Positions 1 through 9,302 are shown, counted from the stretch's first letter. The stretch: 64,000 nt of DNA from Chryseobacterium wanjuense (GCF_900111495.1 NZ_FOIU01000001.1:372001-436000); one strand, 5' to 3'. Numbers and translations: made by a program. The notes: a model not told the origin generated them from the letters alone.

Positions 1-325
1 CAAAATTCCGGTTTTTTAATTCCGGTAAAATTAAAATTCCATCCAATGATTCATTGTCTTTCAGATTATTGATTTTTGACTTTTCATCGGCTGCGGAAAC
101 AAAAACATAATTAAGCTGGTCATCAGATTTTAATTGATTTTTAAATAATCCGCTTTTATCCACCACTTCAATGATGTTGTGGGATTCATTAGCTTTAAAC
201 ATTAAACCGATAACCGCCCCGAAAGCCACCAATAAAACCGGAGCCAGAAGCGTTAATATAATGAAGGATTTTTTCTTAACCTGCGTAAGAAATTCTCTTT
301 TGGTAATTAAAAAAATGTTGTTCAT
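1..325 (-). CDS. ABC-2 type transporter permease, N-terminal part (runs off the window)
   Basis: The visible 108 residues begin MNNIFLITKREF, followed by a basic stretch and one long hydrophobic segment at about residues 21-43, then a soluble extracytoplasmic domain. This is the arrangement of NatB/ABC-2 permeases, in which the first membrane helix is followed by a large periplasmic loop. The start codon lies 2 bp after the stop of the ATPase at 328-1239, so the two form an ATPase-permease operon. The C-terminal half, with the remaining helices, lies before position 1. Substrate cannot be told; Na+ or drug efflux is typical of the family. Confidence 0.8.
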   Translation of the reverse strand, partial: MNNIFLITKREFLTQVKKKSFIILTLLAPVLLVAFGAVIGLMFKANESHNIIEVVDKSGLFKNQLKSDDQLNYVFVSAADEKSKINNLKDNESLDGILILPELKNRNF

Positions 326-327
326 AA

Positions 328-1239
328 TTAAGAATTGTTGCTTACGGCATTGATAAACACTTCATTCATACTCGGAATTCTTTCGTCGAATGATCTCACT
401 TTTCCTACATGTACAAGATCCAGAAGGATGTGGTTCTGGTCGGCTTCGTTTTTCAAATCAAAGGAAACCAGGTTGTTTTGATGGGATAAATTAAAAATTT
501 CATACTTATTTTTAAAACCTTCCAGCTGAGAATCATTTACTTCAGAAAGGGTAATTCCGAAAATATTTTTCTTAAATTTTTCTCTTACGTCAAAAACTCT
601 TCCATCGATAATCTTTTTAGAATTATTAATTAAAGCGACATAATCACACATTTCCTCCACACTTTCCATTCTGTGGGTGGAAAGGATGATCGTAGTTCCG
701 TTATTTTTAAGTTCAATGATTTGATCTTTAATTAAGTTGGCATTTACCGGATCAAAACCTGAAAACGGCTCATCAAGGATCAATAAATGCGGTCTGTGAA
801 GAACAGTTACTACAAACTGGATCTTCTGAGCCATCCCTTTTGAAAGTTCAGACAGTTTTTTCTTCCACCATTGGTCGATGTGAAGTTTGTCAAACCATTT
901 TTTGGCTTCGTTCAGAGCATCATTTTTACTCATGCCCTTCAGTTCTCCGAAATAAAGAAGCTGGTCACCCACGGTCATATTTTTATAAAGCCCCCGTTCT
1001 TCAGGCATATAACCAATGTCTTTAATATGATGAGGATTAAGCTTCTGTCCGTTGATCTGTACTTCTCCGGAATCTGCTTGAGTAATCTGGTTGATGATAC
1101 GGATGAAAGAAGTTTTTCCGGCTCCGTTCGGGCCTAAAAGACCATATACGCTGCCTTTTGGAACATGGATGCTGAAATCATCCAAAGCTACTTTTTTACC
1201 GGCATTGTAGGTCTTTCTAATATGTTCTGCTTTTAGCAT
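328..1239 (-). CDS. ABC transporter ATP-binding protein, NatA-like
   Basis: A 303-residue ATPase that would energise the permease encoded 2 bp downstream. Walker A GPNGAGKT is at residues 36-43, an MPEER Q-loop variant near 78-82, the signature LSKGM at 132-136, Walker B LLILDEP at 152-158 and the switch histidine at 189. A C-terminal domain of about 90 residues follows, as in NatA-type (DUF4162) ATPases. I prefer the ATG at 1239 (MLKAEHIRK) over an in-frame upstream start, because the family begins with this strand. Substrate unknown; sodium or drug export is the usual inference. Confidence 0.88.
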   Translation of the reverse strand: MLKAEHIRKTYNAGKKVALDDFSIHVPKGSVYGLLGPNGAGKTSFIRIINQITQADSGEVQINGQKLNPHHIKDIGYMPEERGLYKNMTVGDQLLYFGELKGMSKNDALNEAKKWFDKLHIDQWWKKKLSELSKGMAQKIQFVVTVLHRPHLLILDEPFSGFDPVNANLIKDQIIELKNNGTTIILSTHRMESVEEMCDYVALINNSKKIIDGRVFDVREKFKKNIFGITLSEVNDSQLEGFKNKYEIFNLSHQNNLVSFDLKNEADQNHILLDLVHVGKVRSFDERIPSMNEVFINAVSNNS

Positions 1240-1312
1240 TAATTTGTTTTTACTTATTAGTATCAAAAAGTTCCGAAAGTTACGGAATTATTAAAACAGA
1301 TTAAGCCTAAAA

Positions 1313-1338
1313 GAAAAAATCCTGATGATTATCAGGAT
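1313..1338 (-). terminator. Intrinsic terminator of the small T9SS protein gene
   Basis: An 8-bp perfect stem (atcctgat/atcaggat) with a 4-base loop is followed on the minus strand by a run of T residues. It lies directly after the stop codon at 1344. Confidence 0.75.
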
Positions 1339-1343
1339 TTAAA

Positions 1344-1694
1344 TTATTGTTTTACGATCTGGGTAACTTTCATTGTATTGTCGCTCAAAATATAGCGAAT
1401 CAAATATTTTCCGGGTTTTAATTTTTCTATATTGATCTCCCCCGAATTCATATTTACCGAGTAACTCGCAACTTGCGTTCCCAGAATTGAATAAAAAATC
1501 ACACTTTTGATTCTTAAGTTAGAATCTTTTGCCTTAATGATAAGGAAATCCTTCGCAGGATTTGGATAGGCAACAAGCACCCCATCGTCAGATTTCTGAC
1601 TAAAGGAACTAGGTTCCTTTATCTGAGCTTTCATATTGTTGGAAAACCCAACAAAAGCGCCTAAAAAGATAAATAAAAGTAAAAGTTTTTTCAT
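1344..1694 (-). CDS. Small secreted protein consisting almost only of a type IX sorting domain
   Basis: 116 residues. An N-terminal signal peptide (MKKLLLLFIFLGAF..., about residues 1-23) is followed by a linker of about 20 residues and then a complete Por secretion-system C-terminal domain that starts at YPNPAKD near residue 43 and ends in TMKVTQIVKQ. Sorting domains of this kind normally follow a large passenger and direct it through the T9SS. Here there is essentially no passenger. The start at 1694 is chosen because the signal peptide begins there; an upstream in-frame start would put 20 residues before it. It could be a decayed cargo gene or a genuine mini-cargo. Confidence 0.7.
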   Translation of the reverse strand: MKKLLLLFIFLGAFVGFSNNMKAQIKEPSSFSQKSDDGVLVAYPNPAKDFLIIKAKDSNLRIKSVIFYSILGTQVASYSVNMNSGEINIEKLKPGKYLIRYILSDNTMKVTQIVKQ

Positions 1695-1776
1695 CAAATT
1701 ATAATTTCTCAAGTATTTAAAAACAAAAATAAAAAATTCTACAATCTCTTGCAATAGTTTTTTGTAGAACTTGTAG

Positions 1777-2805
<1,029 letters not shown>

Positions 2806-2814
2806 AAATTTTTC

Positions 2815-2980
2815 ATCAATAGGAACGGGCTTTATCCCGTTTAATAAAAAAATAGAAATTCAATTGGCTTTAGCCAAAACCTAAAATAAACCATAATCGC
2901 TTGGTTTAAAAACAAGTTTGGCTAAAGCCTTTTAAAAATGTGTAATCGACAAAGCGGGCTAAAGTCCCCTCTATTGATTG
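2815..2980. repeat. Mirrored intergenic palindrome cluster (family A, copy 1)
   Basis: The outer arms read atcaataggaacgggctt and, in inverted form, gggctaaagtcccctctattgat. Inside are ttggctttagccaa and its near-inverse tttggctaaagcc. The whole 165-bp unit is therefore a large imperfect inverted repeat made of two head-to-head copies of the unit also found at 11462 and 16850. It fills the hemB 3' spacer and probably also ends transcription. Confidence 0.75.
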
Positions 2981-2995
2981 ATTTTTGAAGAAATT

Positions 2996-3724
2996 TTAAG
3001 AAATATCAAAATCCTTTCCCTTCGTAAATTTTGCGGCAAAAGGCGACTGATTTCCGGTATATTTCAAAATAAAATTCTTTTTTGTATCAGTGTCTACATT
3101 AGCCTGAACCTCTACATTCTGAGTCTGAAAACTTACCTCCAGATCAACTCCCGATTCTTTTTCCAGATTGATTTCTACACTTTCTGCATAGAACAGGGAA
3201 GTGCTTAAAAAATTAAACTTAATATTTTTTCGGTACGTTTTCGATTCGTTTTGGGTAAACTCTGAAAAGTTTCTCAAAATTTCAATTCCCGGCGAATCGA
3301 TGTTTGTAATTCTGGATTTTGTCACACCATTTACTCTCACCGAAAAATCTTTAGCATTTTTAATATCACCATTCACCCCGATATTGAAAAGTGAAGGAAG
3401 TGAAAGTCCATACTCGATCATGCTGTCTTTTGTAAACTCAAAATCAGGAATAAGGGCAGGGAATTTCTGAACATTTATTAATTGATTTTTAACCATGTTC
3501 AGCTGGTCTCCCGAAAATAAATAACCGATCAGATTGTTATTGGTCGTTCTCCAGTTTCTCCCGTTCCATTCATAGATTTCGCAAAGAAGAGTATCTGTGG
3601 AAGAATGAGGCAGAAGATCCATATCCTGCCATTTGAAAACTTCCTTTGCATAAGGTCTTCGGTTGGCAATATCTATTCCAAGGTCTAGAGCTAAAAGTTC
3701 GGTCAGCTGCTGATTATTTTCCAT
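2996..3724 (-). CDS. Hypothetical protein, 242 residues
   Basis: Not recognised. It begins MENNQQLTELLALDLG and shows no signal peptide or membrane segment, so it is probably cytosolic. The N-terminal third is rich in W, Y and N (EWNGRNWRTTNNNLIG); the C-terminal two thirds alternate polar and hydrophobic residues, suggesting mostly beta structure (for example FSVRVNGVTKSRITNI and VEINLEKESGVDLEVSF). Codon use and base composition match the neighbours, so it is a real gene. It is transcribed alone, convergent with hemB. Nothing in the context indicates a job. Confidence 0.7.
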   Translation of the reverse strand: MENNQQLTELLALDLGIDIANRRPYAKEVFKWQDMDLLPHSSTDTLLCEIYEWNGRNWRTTNNNLIGYLFSGDQLNMVKNQLINVQKFPALIPDFEFTKDSMIEYGLSLPSLFNIGVNGDIKNAKDFSVRVNGVTKSRITNIDSPGIEILRNFSEFTQNESKTYRKNIKFNFLSTSLFYAESVEINLEKESGVDLEVSFQTQNVEVQANVDTDTKKNFILKYTGNQSPFAAKFTKGKDFDIS

Positions 3725-3797
3725 ATTAATTTTAAGATTTGATTGAATTGATAAAATTATGGAAATAATACAAAAATATGAAAGATTAAATTAAATC

Positions 3798-3932
3798 TTA
3801 CAACCAGCCTTTTTTACCATAGACATAGGTGTCATCAAATTGCTTATCGCTCATAAACAGATATAAAATCCCTTCAATAAACGGAATAACAGAAGCCACC
3901 CCGAAAGTAACGACGTTCAAAACAAGCTGAAG
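3798..3932 (-). pseudogene. TM2-domain membrane protein remnant (N-terminus lost)
   Basis: The minus strand reads 44 codons, LQLVLNVVTFGVASVIPF... ending GKKGWL and a stop, which is the second helix and C-terminal tail of a TM2-domain protein. The frame is closed by TAA immediately upstream of these codons, and there is no start codon or first helix before it. The 5' half has been deleted or replaced by the lptB upstream region. Reading frame and sense are otherwise intact, so the loss looks fairly recent. Confidence 0.7.
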
Positions 3933-4006
3933 TTAAATAAGATATTAAAATTTCATAAAACTTTTCCCCACAAACCTTAATCTAAAAATTGAATTCAAAA
4001 AAACTT

Positions 4007-4014
4007 TATCTTTG
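4007..4014 (+). promoter_or_regulatory. -7 element (TATCTTTG) just before lptB
   Basis: A perfect TAnnTTTG match ends 5 bp before the ATG at 4020; a TTG lies at 3989-3991. If used, transcription would start at or next to the start codon, giving a very short or leaderless mRNA. Confidence 0.55.
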
Positions 4015-4019
4015 CCTCT

Positions 4020-5081
4020 ATGATTTTACGCGGAGAAAACTTAATCAAAGAATACGGTCCTAAAAAAGTTGTAAAAGGCGTTTCTGTACAGGTTCAGCAG
4101 GGAGAAATTGTTGGTTTGCTTGGTCCGAACGGAGCAGGAAAAACCACTTCGTTTTACATGATTGTTGGTTTGGTTAAGCCTACTTCAGGGAAAATTTTCC
4201 TGGACAAACAGGAGATCACTACCGATGCGATGTACCGCAGAGCTCAGAAAGGTATCGGGTATCTGGCTCAGGAAGCGTCCGTTTTCCGAAAACTTTCCGT
4301 GGAAGAAAATATTATGGGAGTTTTACAATTAACAAAGCTTTCAAAACGCGAACAACAGATCAAATGTGACGAACTGATCGAAGAATTCTCATTACAGCAC
4401 GTCCGCAAAAACAGAGGAGATCTTTTATCCGGAGGGGAAAGACGTAGAACGGAAATTGCACGCTGTCTGGCAACAAGCCCGAACTTTATCCTTTTGGATG
4501 AGCCTTTTGCCGGAGTAGACCCGATTGCTGTTGAAGATATCCAGAAAATCATCAGAAGCTTGGTAGATAAAAACATCGGAATTCTTATTACCGATCACAA
4601 CGTTCAGCAGACTTTAGCGATCACCAATAAAACCTACATCATGTTTGAGGGCCGAATTCTGAAAGAAGGTCTTCCGGAAGATCTGGCGAACGATCCACAG
4701 GTAAGAGAGGCGTATCTAGGTGATAACTTCGTGTATCAGAGTATTTTAGATAAGCCAAAAAAGAAAAAATACGCGTACAATATCTGGGCAGGAAATTTCG
4801 ACTCAAAATCTCATTTTCAGGGTTTTGTAGATGAAAATTTTGCACAGTTTGATGATTTGAGACTGATGCATGGTTTTGAAGATATTAGTTTTGCATCATT
4901 GGCAAACTCTGAAATCGAACATATTTTCAATGATGTGGTTGATAAAAATGCGAATAATTCTTTTATATTTCAGAAAAAGGAAATCAATTCACAATATTCT
5001 CTAGAACAGGCAGAAGCTGAGTCTAAAGCAGCAAGCAAACAAGAGTTGCATTATCTTACGACTTATCTTTACGAAGGATAA
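4020..5081 (+). CDS. lptB: LPS-export-type ABC ATPase (LptB) with an extra C-terminal domain
   Basis: Residues 1-240 are a full LptB: Walker A GPNGAGKT at 35-42, Q-loop Q84, signature LSGGE at 136-140, Walker B FILLDEP at 156-162, H193, and the family's C-terminal end VREAYLGDNF. LptB powers LPS extraction from the inner membrane with LptFG and LptC. The family normally stops here at about 240 residues. This protein continues for some 112 more: a basic linker (DKPKKKK) and then an acidic domain starting YAYNIWAGNFDSK. The pattern WxGNFxSxxxF faintly recalls Imm22/DUF4284 immunity proteins, but that is a guess. A single intact frame covers the whole. Confidence 0.9.
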   Translation: MILRGENLIKEYGPKKVVKGVSVQVQQGEIVGLLGPNGAGKTTSFYMIVGLVKPTSGKIFLDKQEITTDAMYRRAQKGIGYLAQEASVFRKLSVEENIMGVLQLTKLSKREQQIKCDELIEEFSLQHVRKNRGDLLSGGERRRTEIARCLATSPNFILLDEPFAGVDPIAVEDIQKIIRSLVDKNIGILITDHNVQQTLAITNKTYIMFEGRILKEGLPEDLANDPQVREAYLGDNFVYQSILDKPKKKKYAYNIWAGNFDSKSHFQGFVDENFAQFDDLRLMHGFEDISFASLANSEIEHIFNDVVDKNANNSFIFQKKEINSQYSLEQAEAESKAASKQELHYLTTYLYEG

Positions 5082-5118
5082 AATTAATTAAAAGCAAATA
5101 TTTGCTGAAAAATATAAT

Positions 5119-5158
5119 AAAACGTACCTTTTTCTCTTGTAAAACGGTACGTTTTTTA
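5119..5158 (+). terminator. Intrinsic terminator of lptB
   Basis: The stem aaacgtacc/ggtacgttt with a loop of about 16 bases is followed by T6. It lies between lptB and the exporter gene, so an in-frame TTG at 5102 that would read through the hairpin is not the exporter start. Confidence 0.75.
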
Positions 5159-5173
5159 GTTAAAATAATTCCT

Positions 5174-6982
5174 ATGGCAAAACCTTTTAACAGAACAGTC
5201 ACTTTATTTGGGATTTACAAACAGTTGGTTCCATTTATAAGACCTTATCGTTTAATGATTTACGGGACGTTGTTCCTTACGTTTTTAGGAGCTCTTGCCG
5301 CACAGGTCAATCCATTGGTTTTGAAATATACCGTAGATGAGGTGACGAAACTGACCCTTCTTCCACATCCGATGTCGGAAGGAATTCATGTATTGGTGCT
5401 GATTTCGGTGATTTTGTTAGGAAAAGAATTATTAAATATTTTCATCAATTTCGGACAAAAATTTTACGGCGAAAAAATTAGAATTAATGTAAGTTCTGTC
5501 TTGGCACAATCAGCCATTGATAAGATTTTAACGTACAGAGTGGCATATTTTAATGATGAAAACCACGAATCGGGAAAATTGCAGATCAGGATCGACAGAG
5601 GGATTGAAAGTCTGACAAGACTGGTTCAGAATTTTTTCATTGATATGCTTCCGTTGTTTTCAAATGCAATTATTGCATTGATTATCATGTATTTGCAAAA
5701 TATATATGTCGGGATCGTTTCTACGATTATTGTTCCTATTTATTTTTATATCAGCTCTTTACAGGCTAAAAAATTAAGTGGAGTCCGTCGCCAGCTGAGA
5801 AATCAGCGGGAGCAGAAAACTTCGGGATTGTTGAATTTAATTAATTCGATAATGGTAATAAAAAGTTTTGTCCGTGAAAAATTTGAAGGAAAAAAGCAAT
5901 ACGATTTGCAGATGCAGTTGATGGAAAGCCAGATGTTTACCCGAAAAACGAATTTTATTTATGACGGCTTAAAAACTTTTATCGAACAGTTTGGTGTTGT
6001 TTTAATTATTTTATTGACGGTTTATCTGGTACTCGATCAGCAAATGACAATCGGCGCAATCATGCTTCACATCATGCTTTTCAACAATGTTTCGGCACCG
6101 ATTCGGCAGCTGCACAGAATTTATGATGATATGAATGATGCGATGATTTATGCGGAAGGATATTTCGATATTTTAAATGCAGACGATGAAAAAGAACCCA
6201 ACGGAAATTTTGTAGAAAAAGACATCAAAGGAAATTTTGAATTAAAAAATATCAACTTCACCTATCCGAACGGAACGCAGGCTTTGCACGATGTTTCCAT
6301 GACCATTGAAAACGGGAAAACAACGGCTTTGGTAGGACTGAGCGGTGCGGGAAAATCAACGGTGATCAATCTTTTATGTAAATTTTATCTTCCGGATTCC
6401 GGTGAAATAGTATTGGACCATGTTAATTTAAATGATTTTAATAATACTTTTCTCCGCGATGATCTTGGTTTGGTGCTTCAAAAAAATCACATTTTTCAGG
6501 GAAGCATCGAAGACAATATCCGCTACGGAAATATGAATGCAACTTTTGCAGAAATTGAAGAAGCTGCCAAAAAAGCCTATCTCCACGAGCAGATTTTAGA
6601 TTTACCGGATCAATATCAGCATGATGCTACGCAGCTTTCGGGAGGTCAGCAGCAGAGAATTGCCATTGCAAGATTGTTCCTTAAAGATCCGCCGATTATT
6701 TTTCTGGATGAGCCGACCGCCAGTCTGGACGCCATTGCTACGGAGCAGATTAAAAACTCTTTAGATGCGATAAAAGAAGGAAGAACGGTGATTATTATTT
6801 CACATTCTCTGTCGCAGATTTTGGATTCGGATAAAATTTATGTGATGAAAAAAGGCAGAGTTGTAGAAAGTGGAACTCACGATGAATTGGTGCAAATCAA
6901 CGGAACATACAGGGAAATTTTTGATGCTTCGGCGAGGAGTTTAAATTTGGATAAATTGGTGAATAGTTTTAAAGATAATTAA
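5174..6982 (+). CDS. ABC exporter, fused permease and ATPase (MsbA/MDR type)
   Basis: 602 residues from the ATG at 5174. Six membrane helices occupy the first 320 residues or so (for example LMIYGTLFLTFLGALAA and FGVVLIILLTVYLVL), followed by a nucleotide-binding domain with Walker A GLSGAGKS, Q-loop VLQKNHIFQGSIEDNI, signature LSGGQQQR, Walker B IIFLDEP and H-loop ISHS. Such proteins act as dimers and export lipids, drugs or peptides. It follows lptB but is separated from it by a terminator. The substrate cannot be told; a link to lipid A traffic is only suggested by position. Confidence 0.88.
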   Translation: MAKPFNRTVTLFGIYKQLVPFIRPYRLMIYGTLFLTFLGALAAQVNPLVLKYTVDEVTKLTLLPHPMSEGIHVLVLISVILLGKELLNIFINFGQKFYGEKIRINVSSVLAQSAIDKILTYRVAYFNDENHESGKLQIRIDRGIESLTRLVQNFFIDMLPLFSNAIIALIIMYLQNIYVGIVSTIIVPIYFYISSLQAKKLSGVRRQLRNQREQKTSGLLNLINSIMVIKSFVREKFEGKKQYDLQMQLMESQMFTRKTNFIYDGLKTFIEQFGVVLIILLTVYLVLDQQMTIGAIMLHIMLFNNVSAPIRQLHRIYDDMNDAMIYAEGYFDILNADDEKEPNGNFVEKDIKGNFELKNINFTYPNGTQALHDVSMTIENGKTTALVGLSGAGKSTVINLLCKFYLPDSGEIVLDHVNLNDFNNTFLRDDLGLVLQKNHIFQGSIEDNIRYGNMNATFAEIEEAAKKAYLHEQILDLPDQYQHDATQLSGGQQQRIAIARLFLKDPPIIFLDEPTASLDAIATEQIKNSLDAIKEGRTVIIISHSLSQILDSDKIYVMKKGRVVESGTHDELVQINGTYREIFDASARSLNLDKLVNSFKDN

Positions 6983-7009
6983 ATAAAATGTAGCAATTTA
7001 GCGGTATAG

Positions 7010-7041
7010 CAATATAACAATATAACAATATAACAATATAA
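7010..7041. repeat. Tandem repeat, four copies of an 8-bp unit
   Basis: Four perfect copies of caatataa, followed by a partial fifth, in the spacer between the exporter and the WYL regulator. The flanking tagcaatttagcggtatag is a looser version of the same pattern. Such a tract could vary in copy number and change the spacing upstream of the regulator gene. Confidence 0.8.
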
Positions 7042-7089
7042 CAATTTTATTAAACAAGCAACTATCAACAAGCAACCTTCAACGAATAA

Positions 7090-8043
7090 ATGAACGATCA
7101 TTATTTAAAAAAACTCGACCGAGTCACCGCCATTCTTACTCAACTGCAATCGAAACCGATTGTACGGGCGCAGGATCTGGCGCAAAAATTTGAGGTAAGT
7201 GTGCGTACGATTTACCGTGATGTAAAAACATTGGAAAATGCTGGAATTCCGATTGTTGGTGAGGCCGGAAGCGGATATTCTTTGATGGATGGTTATAAAC
7301 TTCCACCGGTCATGTTTACGAAGGAAGAAGTATTGAGTTTCATTACTGCAGAAAAATTGATGCAGAAATTTTTACATCAAAGTTTGGGAAATCATTACCA
7401 GACTGCCATGGAAAAGGTGCGTTCCGTATTAAAATATTCAGATAAAAATTTAATTGAAAATATCGAAAAACAGATTGATGTTTACAATTATCACCCGAAA
7501 ACCGAAGATAATATAAAAAATGTCATTCCGATTATCCTGGAAAGTATTGCTGAAAAGAAGCAGCTGACAATGGAATACAAAACCATGGATTCCAAAATTT
7601 CTACGAGAACCATCGAAGCCGTCGGCGTTTTTTTTGAATTTAATTATTGGTATATCATGGCTTTTTGTACGTTGAGGAATGATTTCAGACAATTCAGGGT
7701 CGATAGGATTTTACAGATTTTCAAAACGCAGAATCCTTTTTTACAGGAGTACGGACAAATCAATGATTACAGGAAAAGCGGAAATGGAAATAAAACCACC
7801 GTAAAGCTTTTGGTAGAGAAAAAAATCATGAATCATCTGGTTAATTCGAAAAAATATTACGGATTAATCGACGAAGTGGACACGGAAAACGGAGTAGAAC
7901 TCACCTTTGAAACGGAATGGATCAACGACGGATTTCCGCGCTGGCTGATTACTTTTGCAGATTATGCGACCATTTTGGAGCCTGAAATTCTTCAGACAAA
8001 ACTTAATGATTTACTGATCAAAATCTCTGGAAAACACAAATAA
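7090..8043 (+). CDS. WYL-domain transcriptional regulator (YafY family)
   Basis: 317 residues. Residues 8-60 form a DeoR-type winged helix (RVTAILTQLQSKPIVRAQDLAQKF then VRTIYRDVKTLENAGIPI), and the region from about 140 is a WYL domain (FEFNYWYIMAFC), followed by a WCX-like C-terminal end (WINDGFPRWLITFAD). WYL regulators sense nucleic acid or nucleotide ligands in some systems. It is transcribed alone and convergent with the DinB-like gene; pairing of YafY-type regulators with DinB-like genes is common, but no operator was recognised. Confidence 0.85.
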   Translation: MNDHYLKKLDRVTAILTQLQSKPIVRAQDLAQKFEVSVRTIYRDVKTLENAGIPIVGEAGSGYSLMDGYKLPPVMFTKEEVLSFITAEKLMQKFLHQSLGNHYQTAMEKVRSVLKYSDKNLIENIEKQIDVYNYHPKTEDNIKNVIPIILESIAEKKQLTMEYKTMDSKISTRTIEAVGVFFEFNYWYIMAFCTLRNDFRQFRVDRILQIFKTQNPFLQEYGQINDYRKSGNGNKTTVKLLVEKKIMNHLVNSKKYYGLIDEVDTENGVELTFETEWINDGFPRWLITFADYATILEPEILQTKLNDLLIKISGKHK

Positions 8044-8071
8044 ACCCCAACAGATGAGGTCTGTTGAGGTT
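8043..8071 (+). terminator. Hairpin after the WYL regulator gene
   Basis: accccaacaga pairs with tctgttgaggt across a 5-base loop, directly overlapping the stop region of the gene. There is no strong T run, so termination is probable but not certain. Confidence 0.5.
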
Positions 8072-8260
8072 CTTAGCAATATTAATTTAATTTGAGATGA
8101 TTTTTATTTTTTAAAAGGCAAAGCAAAAAAGCAAAAGGGGTCTAAACAAGTTATGGATTGGTTTGAAGCTTCGCGATTCTGCAATTTGCCTTTCATTATG
8201 ATTGATTTTTCATATTAAGGTCAATCAATGCTCTTAGTCTGAACAGAGGTATGAGAGATC

Positions 8261-8752
8261 CTAGAATCTCTCCCAGAAAAAAGGGGGCTCGATTCCCAAA
8301 GCTCTTAGATAGACATATCCTTGTCCGCGGTGGTGAATTTCATTATCCACGAAATACAAAATATTCTGATAAACCGGAAACTCGTACTGTCCGAATAAAT
8401 TAAAAGTCTCCTGGAAACGTTCTTCCGAAATCTGTGCAAAATAATGGTTGATGGTTTCAGTTTCCTCATCCCATTTTTTCAAAATATCTTCTTTTGTTTT
8501 CGGGTTGAAACCTTCTTCGTTGTAGGCTTCCATATTTTTGTTCACGATTCCTTTCAAAGCAGGTCCTCCGATGCTGATCAGCTCAACGGCAAGTTTTGCA
8601 AAAGGTCTCATTCCGCCTACCGAAAATTCGAATAATTCTTTTTCCGGAAAAGCTTCGATTACCCTTCTTGTCAGGTTTCTGTGCCCTTGCCAGTGTTCTA
8701 ATAATTGTTCAGATGTCATAAATTGTTTTGTGATGGTTGCTGTAGTTGTCAT
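8261..8752 (-). CDS. DinB-like four-helix protein
   Basis: 163 residues from the ATG at 8752 (MTTTATITKQFMTSEQLLEHW). The pattern matches the DinB/YfiT superfamily: an N-terminal helix with HWxGHRNLTRRVIEAFPEKELFEF, and C-terminal NEIHHRGQGYVYLRALG, where the conserved metal-binding histidines of the fold lie in HHRGQ. These proteins are often metal-dependent thiol transferases, but the substrate is unknown. The gene lies 218 bp from the convergent WYL regulator. An in-frame upstream ATG would add 18 residues that do not fit the family. Confidence 0.8.
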   Translation of the reverse strand: MTTTATITKQFMTSEQLLEHWQGHRNLTRRVIEAFPEKELFEFSVGGMRPFAKLAVELISIGGPALKGIVNKNMEAYNEEGFNPKTKEDILKKWDEETETINHYFAQISEERFQETFNLFGQYEFPVYQNILYFVDNEIHHRGQGYVYLRALGIEPPFFWERF

Positions 8753-9302
8753 AATTTTAATATTGTTTGTTATTGTTGATACAAAGATAAAACGAGGTGG
8801 TGACAACAGTTTGTCAGTAGGAATTTCAACCAGAAAAATATTTTTTAAAATTTAAAATAATTGGTTCCGCTTTCCGTTACTAGACTATACTTACGACATT
8901 GTTAGGTAGATAAATAATTTGAAAGTGGTCGGTCTTTTGAGATCGATCATTTTTTGATGCTTCTTTTTTGGTAAAACACCGTCTTTTTTGACGTAAACTT
9001 TTTTCTTATATACTGTTTTTTCAAGATTTGATTTAGTAAATTTTTAATATAAAAATGTATTATGTAGAAAAAAATAATCAAAAAGCAGTGTTTTTTTTGT
9101 TTTTTAATTGAAAAAATAGCATAATAATCATTTATACTTTTAAAATTATTATATATCACATACTTTTGAAAAAAGTTTGAATTTTTTATCATTCGTTTTT
9201 CAAAAAAAAATTTAACAACATCTGTTATGGTAAAAAATAACAAATTTTAAAAATTAAGCTTCCACTTCAACCACTCCGAGAATTTTAATAAATATAAATA
9301 CG
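8753..9302. other. AT-rich gene-free stretch
   Basis: 550 bp without a credible gene. It contains the DinB-like promoter side, a hairpin with T run at 8926-8955, and then about 300 bp of very AT-rich sequence with long A and T runs up to the membrane protein at 9303. An open frame at 8947-9243 on the minus strand is low-complexity K/F/I and is not supported. Confidence 0.6.
8926..8955 (+). terminator. Orphan intrinsic terminator
   Basis: tggtcggtct pairs with agatcgatca (two G-U pairs) across a 4-base loop and is followed by T6. No protein gene on the plus strand ends here; the last plus-strand gene ended at 8043. It may end a small RNA or be left from a deleted gene. Confidence 0.55.

Noticed and set aside
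5102..5173. Longer N-terminus for the ABC exporter from a TTG at 5102
   Set aside because: It would translate through the lptB terminator hairpin; the ATG at 5174 matches the usual start of the first helix region.
7010..7041. CRISPR-like array
   Set aside because: Unit is only 8 bp with no unique spacers and no cas genes.
8947..9243. Open frame of 98 codons on the minus strand
   Set aside because: Low-complexity K/F/I sequence from A/T runs, no start context, overlaps the AT-rich gap and the terminator; no sign of coding selection.
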